Shown here: positions 4,942 through 10,118 of the stretch, in pieces | Layout: every line of letters begins with the position of its first letter | Position numbering within the stretch: position 1 is the first letter of the stretch | DNA from: Nitrospirota bacterium | GTDB lineage: Bacteria; Nitrospirota; Nitrospiria; SBBL01; Manganitrophaceae | Direction of reading: 5' to 3' | Assembly (NCBI GenBank): GCA_023248505.1 | Contig: JAHFEM010000027.1 | Coordinates: 1-10,118 of the forward strand | Length of the DNA stretch: 10,118 nucleotides | The notes under the pieces: model-generated | What the model was told of the DNA's origin: nothing | Seen by the model: the letters and a program-made list of their open reading frames with translations, nothing else | Databases searched by the model: none | Program-made: the position numbers and the translations under genes

Positions 4942-6089
4942 CAGTCCTCGTCTCTGGCTTTTGAGGAGGGAGGCGGCGGAGGTTCATTCTTTCGGGCGGA
5001 TTCTTCGTCGAGGGTGAGGAGAAAATCGGCCAGGCGGTCCAGGGCGCCGTAGGTCAGCTTCTCCTTGAAATTCTTCGGCATGGCGTTATCGAAACCGGGA
5101 ACGATGAATCCGTCCGGGTTTAGGATCGACTCGATGACATACTCTTTCGGCGTCGTCGCCCGGACTTTCCCCTCCTTCAAGGCCTTTTGATACTCCGGCG
5201 ACTGGATCCGCCGCGCGGCGGCGGTCTTGAGGGTCAGCACCGGGCCGATTTTTCCGACCTGCGCGATCGGAACCGTCGGAATCGTGTGGCAGGCAAAACA
5301 GGCCATCTTCTCGATGATCACTTCCGGCGTCTCCTCGGCGAGACCGACCTTCGAAAGGTCCGCCGGAGAAGGGACGGAGGGGGCTTTCGTTTCCATCACG
5401 TCGCCGGCCGTTAATTTTCTCCCGAAATAATTTTCCCAATCTTGTTTTGCCGTGACCTTCGAGAGATCCCCTCGCGCGTCGGCGGCCTGCACGTAGGCCG
5501 CGATCGCCACCATTTCATAGTCGCTGAGCCCGACTTCCGGACGATTAATGACCGGCATGGGGCTGACCGTATCCTCCGTCTCCTGCAAGCCGAATCCTTC
5601 CACCACGTAGCAGCTCGGGCAGTAAATCGATTCGATTAAATACTCGCCGGCCGTTCGCGCGTGGGGCCGAATCCCAGTCTTCGGTTCCCCGGTTTCGGCG
5701 TATTTCAGAGCGGTTTTCTTGTAGCGCTCTTCCTGGATCCGCTCGCCGGAGCGGGCCGTCATCCCGATTAATTTCGGAAAGCGGGTCGGCCGCTGTCCTT
5801 CCAGAATCACATGGCAGGCGGGGCACTGGCCTCGGCCGACCGGCAGGTCCAGGTTCGGCTCGAATGCGGGAACGTGGCCGCCGAAGATGACCCGCTCGCC
5901 CACGGCGACCAATCTCTTCGCAGAGAGCGGATCGGCGTTCTCGACCGGCTTGGAGACGGGGGCGGAAGCGGCGCCGGGCGGGGCCGGCTTTTTCACCCCC
6001 GCTCTCGGTCCGAGTTCCCGAAACAAGACTAAAACCAAGAGGAGCAATAGCCCCAAAATAAGATGTACGATCGGTCTGCTTATCTTCAA
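4941..6089 (-). CDS. membrane-anchored c-type cytochrome with two heme domains and an extra CxxC
   Basis: The 382-residue protein begins with a short basic stretch and a hydrophobic segment (about 7-23, LILGLLLLLVLVLF) that is a signal anchor, then a Pro/Ala-rich linker. Two related cytochrome c domains follow. Domain 1 has CPACH (89-93) and a Met-ligand candidate in SPMPVINRP (177-183). Domain 2 has CFACH (264-268) and AMPKNF (336-341). Each has a YxIESI segment before the Met. Domain 2 then reads NPDGFIVPGF (324-333), close to the common class I NPSAYVVPGF, while domain 1 reads CPSCYVVEGF (157-166), with a CxxC lacking the heme-ligand His. It probably carries electrons at the periplasmic face. 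The tail is Pro-rich and charged. The start is TTG (complement of 6087-6089) with only a GGGGA ribosome site; it is chosen because it gives a complete signal anchor. A weak promoter is possible: TTGAAA (6154-6159) and TACCCT (6131-6136), 17 bases apart. Confidence 0.88.
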   Translation of the reverse strand: MKISRPIVHLILGLLLLLVLVLFRELGPRAGVKKPAPPGAASAPVSKPVENADPLSAKRLVAVGERVIFGGHVPAFEPNLDLPVGRGQCPACHVILEGQRPTRFPKLIGMTARSGERIQEERYKKTALKYAETGEPKTGIRPHARTAGEYLIESIYCPSCYVVEGFGLQETEDTVSPMPVINRPEVGLSDYEMVAIAAYVQAADARGDLSKVTAKQDWENYFGRKLTAGDVMETKAPSVPSPADLSKVGLAEETPEVIIEKMACFACHTIPTVPIAQVGKIGPVLTLKTAAARRIQSPEYQKALKEGKVRATTPKEYVIESILNPDGFIVPGFDNAMPKNFKEKLTYGALDRLADFLLTLDEESARKNEPPPPPSSKARDED

Positions 6090-6198
6090 TTGCGTTTTCC
6101 CCAGCGGATTATTTCTTTTAAACCTGAGGGAGGGTATCAGAAAGGAAGGGATGTTTCAAGGGGCCGGCCCGTCGGCTGATCGCGCCGCTTGCGGCCGG

Positions 6199-6456
6199 TC
6201 AGCGGGGCACGCTCGGTCCGATTTGGAGCGTGGCGCCGAGGGTGAACAGCCGGTCCATTCCGGCCTCTCGCGTCGGGTCATCCGTCTTCCCGGCATTCAC
6301 CGAGAGGTCGAGCCATCGCCAGCGGTAGCCGAGCGCCATGCCGGCTTCGGCGCCGATCTCCTTCTTGCCGCTGCCGATGGCGAGCGCCGGCCCGCCGAAG
6401 AAGGAGAGATGGATGCCACCCGGCCGGCCGGGATCGAGTCGAAGGCCGGCGAGCAA
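6199..6456 (-). pseudogene. probable remnant of an outer-membrane beta-barrel protein (C-terminal part)
   Basis: The frame reads like the end of an outer-membrane barrel: alternating strands such as GGIHLSFFGGPALAIG, AGMALGYRWRWLDLSVNAG and RLFTLGATLQIG. It is open for 85 codons from a TTG at 6454-6456 and continues open to a TAG near 6610, but it has no ATG or GTG, no ribosome site and no signal peptide. The sequence upstream of 6456 looks degraded, with fragments of protein-like sequence in different frames. A GC hairpin (6178-6200, roughly 10 bp with one bulge) overlaps the stop codon. I infer a truncated gene; an intact short gene with a TTG start is the alternative. It lies behind the intact outer-membrane gene on the same strand. 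Confidence 0.45.
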
Positions 6457-6609
6457 TGAGTTCCGAGGGTGCGTTGTAACGGTAGAAGGGGGTGGCCGTC
6501 GTGAGCGGGCGAGGAGGTTCTCTTCCGTGATCGGGTCGGGTCGTTGGCGGTTCGCCGGTGATTCTGTTTTTGTGGAGGGAGTCGCATCGTCTTCCCCACG
6601 GTTTCAGCT

Positions 6610-6639
6610 ATTTTCGCCTGCCGGCGTGGGGCCTGTCAA
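6610..6639 (-). promoter_or_regulatory. possible promoter in front of the outer-membrane protein remnant
   Basis: A perfect TTGACA (6634-6639, minus strand) is followed after 18 bases by GAAAAT (6610-6615). The -10 is only fair. It lies in the 267-bp stretch 6457-6723, which otherwise holds no gene I can support, only a small CCCAT...ATGGG hairpin near 6655-6670. Confidence 0.3.
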
Positions 6640-6723
6640 AGAAAAGATGAGGTCCCATGCTCTTATGGGGGAGAAGGGGGGTGGGTATTGCCTGGAGAGG
6701 TCGGCAGAGAGGTTTCATCAAGG

Positions 6724-7551
6724 TCAGAACAGATAACTCCCCTGAACGACGAATCGGCTCGTGTCATTTACGCCTGTCTCGGACCGAATGCGCCGCTGTA
6801 TCCCGCCGGTGACGTTGAGGTGAGAATGGACATAGCGAAGCCCGGCCGTCGTGCCGGTGTAACTCCCTTCCAACGCGGCGTTATTATGGTGGGTGATGTT
6901 TGCCTCCAGGAGAAGCTGCAGCTGTTTCGATTCGGTCAGGGGGAAGAGGACGCCGAAGTCGAGTAGGCTGTGCTTTTCCTCGAAGGACTTGCCCAGATCG
7001 AAGACGATGACGCCGGCGTCGGCGTAAAGGCCGACAAGAATACCGTAAGGTTTTCCCAATTCGACCTCCGCCGAAGAAACGATCAGCGCTTTCAACCCCC
7101 ACGACCCGAACTGCCGCAGCTCTTCCTTGCCGGCCGGCAGGAGATAAGTGAAGGAGAGTCCGAACGCGGGAAGATTTGCTTCCTCGTTGGCGTCGAGGAA
7201 GCGCCACTTCAGCGAGACATCGACGTCCTGGAGAGATTGCTCCCGCTCGCCCACCGCATTGATGGCCAGAAAGGGCGCGCGCGCGGACACCTCCAGTCCA
7301 TCCAAAAGACCGAACGTGACCGTCGGCGACAGTTCGTTCAGCGTGAAGTCCGGGCGGTCGCTCTGCTCGTGCGAGAGGCTGGCCCCGATCTCAACTTGTC
7401 CCGGATCCAAGGTATCCGCCGATTGTGTAAAAATAAGTCCGCTCGGTCCGAATACCGTGGGCGAGGTCTTCACAAACGCGGTCTGATCGCTTGCCCGGGC
7501 GTTCGTGAATGAAGAACAAAAAACGAGCAGGAACAAAAGAAAGCGACGCAT
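6724..7551 (-). CDS. outer-membrane beta-barrel protein with signal peptide
   Basis: From the ATG at 7549-7551 the protein has 275 residues. It starts with a typical signal peptide, MRRFLLFLLVFCSSFTNARA, with cleavage likely after ARA. The mature part is rich in alternating amphipathic strands (QVEIGASLSHE, VTFGLLDGLEVSARAPF, VDVSLKWRFLD, GLSFTYLLPAG, LQLLLEANITHH, TAGLRYVHSH). It ends in the strand SRFVVQGSYLF, whose terminal Phe is the usual recognition signal for the BAM assembly machinery. The overall pattern resembles MetA-type or phenol-degradation-type barrel proteins of unknown substrate, so a transport role is only a guess. An in-frame ATG ten codons upstream (7581) is rejected: it spoils the signal peptide, has no ribosome site and lies only about 8 bases after the predicted transcription start, whereas the chosen ATG has GAGAGG just upstream. 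The gene is divergent from the kinase gene. Confidence 0.85.
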   Translation of the reverse strand: MRRFLLFLLVFCSSFTNARASDQTAFVKTSPTVFGPSGLIFTQSADTLDPGQVEIGASLSHEQSDRPDFTLNELSPTVTFGLLDGLEVSARAPFLAINAVGEREQSLQDVDVSLKWRFLDANEEANLPAFGLSFTYLLPAGKEELRQFGSWGLKALIVSSAEVELGKPYGILVGLYADAGVIVFDLGKSFEEKHSLLDFGVLFPLTESKQLQLLLEANITHHNNAALEGSYTGTTAGLRYVHSHLNVTGGIQRRIRSETGVNDTSRFVVQGSYLF

Positions 7552-7595
7552 AGATCCTCTCTCAATAAGATTTATCTTCATCGACGGTCATTCGG

Positions 7596-7624
7596 AGTAT
7601 ATCCAAGCGTTCGAAAACGGTCAA
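7596..7624 (-). promoter_or_regulatory. sigma-70-like promoter of the outer-membrane protein gene
   Basis: On the minus strand TTGACC (7619-7624) and TATACT (7596-7601) are exactly 17 bases apart, each one base off consensus. The predicted start near 7589 gives a 38-base leader to the ATG at 7551, which supports that start codon over the one at 7581. Confidence 0.7.
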
Positions 7625-7765
7625 GGAAGCGCGACGCCTTCCATCCCGCCTCGGTTTATCCCTTATTTAAAAATCGGTAGATGTAGGAAGGTTCAGTACG
7701 ACTGAAACATGAGGCCATTTAAAGGGCCGGTCTCGGCGTTCATGCGGATCGATTGATCTCGCGTG

Positions 7766-7795
7766 TTGGACAGAATCCCGAATTGGCGTTAAAAT
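7766..7795 (+). promoter_or_regulatory. sigma-70-like promoter of the kinase gene
   Basis: TTGGAC (7766-7771) is followed after 18 bases by TAAAAT (7790-7795). Predicted transcription start near 7802 leaves a leader of about 58 bases before the ATG at 7860. Confidence 0.45.
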
Positions 7796-7859
7796 CGACC
7801 GTTAGATGCTGCGGCGTCGGAGCGCAATGTTTTTACATTCTTTATTCGGCGGGTGATGG

Positions 7860-9539
7860 ATGAAGTCCGTTGGGCAATACCAAATCATCGAAAAGGTCGG
7901 TGAGGGAGGAATGGCGAGTGTCTATAGAGGCATTCAGCCTTCTTTGAACCGGTCTGTTGCGATTAAGTTCCTCTCTCATAAGGTGGTCGGAGATAAATCG
8001 ATTGTCGAGCGTTTCAATCGAGAGTCTCTGATTATCGCGCGCCTTTCTCATCCCAACATCATCCACGTCATCGACCGCGGCATCTCCGACGAAGGGATGC
8101 CCTACTTTGTCATGGATTTCGTGGAAGGGACCAATCTCGCGGTTCTGATGAAAGAGGTCGGATTTGATCTCAACCGGAAGCTCGACATTCTCGTCCAGGT
8201 CTGCAAGGGGCTTTCCTATGCCCATAAAAATGGCGTGATCCATCGGGACATCAAACCGGCCAATATTCTGATCGACAAAGAGGGGAATGCCTTGGTGACC
8301 GATTTTGGCATTGCCCAGTTTTATGAAGAGGGGAAGGGTGAAGACGAACTGACAAAAGAGGGAATCGTGATGGGGACCTTCGCCTATATGTCCCCGGAGC
8401 AGAAGAGCGGATCGAAAAATGTCACCGCTTCGAGCGATCTCTATTCCCTCGGCGTGATGATGTATCTGCTGTTTGCAGGGAGGAAGCCGGAGGGGCGCTT
8501 TAAACTTCCATCGGAGCACAATGCAAGTCTTCCGGAGGGTCTCGATGGGGTCGTCGTAAAATGCCTTGAAACCGATCCGAACGACCGCTACAAATCGGCG
8601 GATGAAGTTAAAAATCACCTTTTGGAGCTTCTCCAGGGAGCGCATCTTCGGGATACCCAGAAGGAACGGGCCCTCGAGAGTGTCTCGAAAACAGAGGATC
8701 GTTTTGTCCTTCTGGATGTGATCAAAGAGACCCCATACGGCGGTGTCTATCTTTTCCAAGACAAAACCGATAATCAATTCATGATCGTAAAGAAATGCAA
8801 GAGCAGCAGGGAGCATCCGAACTATAAAAAACTCATGACCACGCTGAAGCATCCGAACATCGTCAATCTCTATGGCGTTTCCGAGGAACGGGAGACGCTC
8901 ACCATTGTCATGGAATATATCGGCGGGGGAAGTCTCAAGGAGCGGATCGTCCAAAAACATGCCTGGCAAGAGACGCTCCAAATCATCCGGGTGATTTGTG
9001 AAGCGCTGAACTTTGCCCATCGGAATCAGGTCATCCATGGGAACCTTCGGCCGAGCAATGTTTTGATCGACGAATCGGGAAAGGTGAAACTTTCCGATTT
9101 CGGATTGGAGGAGCATTATGCCCGGTCGGGAAACGAGGTGAACTGGTACAGTCCTCCCGGTGAAAAGAGAACGGCGCAGGCCGATATCTATGCGGTGGGT
9201 GCGATTGTTTATGAGATGATCGCAGGAACGCCTCCCCTCTGGAAGGAGGGGAAACCGGCGCCGCACGCGGAGTTTAAACTTCTTCCCTGGGATTTGTGGC
9301 CGATGGTGTCGAAAATGATTTCACGCCAACGGGAAAACCGCTATCGGAACTTCGATGAGGTGATTCACGCGATTGACGCCCTTGTCCTGGAAGCGGGAAA
9401 AGCCAAGCAAAAAAAAGGGAACATTCTTCTCTATCTCATCGTTGCGCTGACGGCCCTCCTCGTCGGCGTCTATCTCGCCTGGAATTTTGTCCCCGCAATA
9501 AAAACCTATCTCGAAGAGATTCTTCGCTTATTCCGCTAA
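7860..9539 (+). CDS. tandem Ser/Thr kinase-pseudokinase with C-terminal membrane anchor
   Basis: The 559-residue protein has two Hanks-type kinase domains. Domain 1 (about 7-258) has every catalytic landmark: GEGGMASV (14-21), VAIK with K36, E55, HRDIKPAN (D130, N135), DFG (148-150), SPE (178-180), D193 and R243, so it should phosphorylate Ser/Thr. Domain 2 (about 281-508) keeps the fold: VKK near 310, HPNIV (331-335), MEYIGGGSL, NVLI, SDFG (412-415), D442, R494. However, it has no Gly-rich loop (ETPYGG instead), HGN in place of HRD (393-395, catalytic Asp lost) and SPPGE instead of APE, so it is a pseudokinase. A transmembrane helix (about 520-543) follows a Lys-rich stretch, leaving a 16-residue tail. 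Both kinase domains should lie in the cytosol. A stop codon three bases upstream of the ATG fixes the start; the ribosome site (GGCGGG) is weak. No PASTA or other sensor domain is present. Confidence 0.93.
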   Translation: MKSVGQYQIIEKVGEGGMASVYRGIQPSLNRSVAIKFLSHKVVGDKSIVERFNRESLIIARLSHPNIIHVIDRGISDEGMPYFVMDFVEGTNLAVLMKEVGFDLNRKLDILVQVCKGLSYAHKNGVIHRDIKPANILIDKEGNALVTDFGIAQFYEEGKGEDELTKEGIVMGTFAYMSPEQKSGSKNVTASSDLYSLGVMMYLLFAGRKPEGRFKLPSEHNASLPEGLDGVVVKCLETDPNDRYKSADEVKNHLLELLQGAHLRDTQKERALESVSKTEDRFVLLDVIKETPYGGVYLFQDKTDNQFMIVKKCKSSREHPNYKKLMTTLKHPNIVNLYGVSEERETLTIVMEYIGGGSLKERIVQKHAWQETLQIIRVICEALNFAHRNQVIHGNLRPSNVLIDESGKVKLSDFGLEEHYARSGNEVNWYSPPGEKRTAQADIYAVGAIVYEMIAGTPPLWKEGKPAPHAEFKLLPWDLWPMVSKMISRQRENRYRNFDEVIHAIDALVLEAGKAKQKKGNILLYLIVALTALLVGVYLAWNFVPAIKTYLEEILRLFR

Positions 9540-9540
9540 C

Positions 9541-9615
9541 CGATCCGAGCTTTCCGGCCTTCGCAGCTTCGTTCCCGGCTTCGACCGGGATGTTCACTTT
9601 CACAAGAAATCGCAT
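9541..9615 (-). pseudogene. severed 5' end (25 codons) of a small conserved gene
   Basis: From an ATG at 9613-9615 with a very good ribosome site (GGAGGGG, four bases upstream) the frame reads MRFLVKVNIPVEAGNEAAKA then GKLGS. From memory this is the opening of a family of roughly 90-110-residue hypothetical proteins (MKFLVKVNIPVEAGN-type). The resemblance stops at residue 25, one base from the kinase stop codon. Beyond that the frame runs antisense through the kinase tail to 9436 with Arg-rich, unnatural sequence. The rest of the gene is not found in this window. It is a remnant cut by the rearrangement that placed the kinase gene here, though a 59-aa chimeric peptide could still be made. Confidence 0.55.
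9573..9590 (+). terminator. weak terminator-like hairpin after the kinase gene
   Basis: TCCCGG-cttcga-CCGGGA forms a 6-bp GC-rich stem with a 6-base loop, 33 bases after the kinase stop. It is followed by TGTTCACTTT, not a true T-run. It lies inside the remnant gene on the other strand, so it may be incidental. Confidence 0.25.
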
Positions 9616-9687
9616 CGATCCCCTCCGGAAGAATGTCGTCACGCGACAGGCCTCTGCCGCAGAAGAATATGACTTCTCTTCTGAGGA

Positions 9688-9924
9688 CTACCGTCCCTTG
9701 CCGAAGACCTCTATCGCCAGCGGGATAGTCGTGATCGCTCCCACCATCACCAGGGTCCATCCGATCGCTTTCCGCTGGTTCAGGTTGAATTTGTCGGCGA
9801 GCAAAAACCCAACCCCCGCGCCGAGCATCGCGCGCGTTCCGGCGATGAGCGCCATCTCCGGCAATGTGACTTCCGCTGTTTTTTGCATGCCGCCACTTTT
9901 TAAAGTAGATAGTAGGTTCTTCAT
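9688..9924 (-). CDS. small two-helix membrane protein of unknown function
   Basis: The 78-residue protein has a short polar N-terminus, then two hydrophobic helices at about 24-44 (MALIAGTRAMLGAGVGFLLAD) and 55-74 (IGWTLVMVGAITTIPLAIEVF), joined by the polar loop KFNLNQRKA, and a basic end GKGR. The Gly-rich first helix suggests close helix packing. I know similar unnamed proteins by style only and assign no function. A GTG three codons upstream (9931-9933) is in frame, but GAGGGAG lies eight bases before the ATG at 9922-9924 and overlaps that GTG, so the ATG is chosen. A hairpin CAGAAGA...TCTTCTG (9660-9683) lies just past the stop codon without a U-run. Confidence 0.75.
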   Translation of the reverse strand: MKNLLSTLKSGGMQKTAEVTLPEMALIAGTRAMLGAGVGFLLADKFNLNQRKAIGWTLVMVGAITTIPLAIEVFGKGR

Positions 9925-10000
9925 CCGGTTCACTCCCTCAAGATTGTTTTATTGGGTGTCGTATACCGTAAAGCAGAGTGATCATTCCTTCCCCTCTCCT

Positions 10001-10030
10001 ACTCTAAACCGCTCTTCTTCCCGATGACAA
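10001..10030 (-). promoter_or_regulatory. possible promoter of the small membrane protein gene
   Basis: On the minus strand TTGTCA (10025-10030) is followed after 18 bases by TAGAGT (10001-10006). The leader to the ATG at 9924 would be about 70 bases. The remaining sequence to the window edge (10031-10118) shows no gene I can support. Confidence 0.35.
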
Positions 10031-10118
10031 GGGTCTCACTTACAATCAAGGTGTAAATTCTCCTTTGTCTCCACCCTGATTGGGCGGCGCGAGGCTGCTG
10101 AGATTGAGCCGTACCGAG

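Larger units (their letters stand above)
7552..7859. other. 308-bp divergent promoter region
   Basis: The region lies between the minus-strand outer-membrane gene and the plus-strand kinase gene. It has a promoter candidate on each strand (7596-7624 and 7766-7795) and an 11-base match (about 7725-7735) to the core of the 23-bp repeats. Translation in all frames shows nothing protein-like. I see no clear operator. Confidence 0.6.

Noticed and set aside
5595..5633. CPSCY as a third, degenerate heme-binding motif
   Set aside because: Alignment of the two cytochrome domains puts it at the NPSAYVV loop before the Met ligand, not at a heme attachment position, so it is better read as a substituted loop.
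6297..6599. 100-codon minus-strand frame with an ATG and a GGGGA ribosome-site-like sequence
   Set aside because: The product is Arg/Ser/Pro-rich with no signal peptide. The barrel-like sequence lies in a different frame, so I treat this one as a shadow of the remnant gene.
7842..9266. 474-codon open frame on the minus strand across the kinase gene
   Set aside because: It is antisense to an intact kinase with all expected motifs, and its sequence carries no recognisable domain. Long shadows arise easily when codon use avoids stops in the opposite frame.
9660..9683. CAGAAGA/TCTTCTG inverted repeat as a terminator of the small membrane protein gene
   Set aside because: The position is right but the stem is AT-rich with a 10-base loop and no U-run follows on the transcript.
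10001..10118. C-terminal end of another minus-strand gene entering from the right edge
   Set aside because: Two frames are open to the edge (ending at 10001 and 10046), but neither shows a recognisable protein, and the stretch overlaps the best promoter candidate for the 78-aa gene.

Overview
This looks like chromosomal DNA of a G+C-rich, Gram-negative, respiring bacterium. The signs of a diderm are an outer-membrane beta-barrel with a signal peptide and a membrane-anchored c-type cytochrome. The cytochrome, the divergent DAHP synthase and the small hypothetical proteins made me think of Nitrospirota or a relative. That placement is an impression from sequence style, not a demonstrated assignment. 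I see no rRNA, tRNA, CRISPR array, transposase or phage gene.

Layout. (1) Positions 1-1105 carry two minus-strand genes: the N-terminal 120 codons of a YceH/DUF480 protein running off the left edge, and a two-CBS-domain protein with an FNR/CRP-like box upstream. (2) Positions 1459-3254 carry a minus-strand cluster behind a good sigma-70-like promoter: a 155-aa orphan protein, a Trp-rich protein of about 309 aa that I do not recognise, and an antibiotic-biosynthesis-monooxygenase-like (ABM) protein starting 9 bases after it. The first two may once have been one reading frame. (3) Positions 3678-4793 carry a plus-strand DAHP synthase (first step of the shikimate pathway) with unusual active-site changes, flanked by two exact copies of a 23-bp palindrome-containing repeat. 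(4) Positions 4941-6089 carry a convergent minus-strand c-type cytochrome with two heme domains; a GC hairpin between it and the DAHP synthase may serve both. (5) Positions 6199-7551 hold a probable broken outer-membrane protein remnant and an intact 275-aa outer-membrane beta-barrel protein, both on the minus strand. (6) Positions 7860-9539 carry a plus-strand membrane-anchored protein made of an apparently active Ser/Thr kinase domain followed by a pseudokinase domain. One base after its stop codon lies, on the opposite strand, the severed first 25 codons of another gene. (7) Positions 9688-9924 carry a small two-helix membrane protein on the minus strand.

How the genes work together: most are ordinary single transcription units. 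The two places that may hold undescribed biology are the orphan cluster at 1459-3254 (small protein with a Gly/Ile-rich beta-like tail, Trp-rich partner, ABM protein) and the tandem kinase-pseudokinase, which is transcribed divergently from the outer-membrane protein gene across a 308-bp region with a promoter candidate on each strand. The breakpoint at the kinase stop codon and the repeats around the DAHP synthase suggest past rearrangement.
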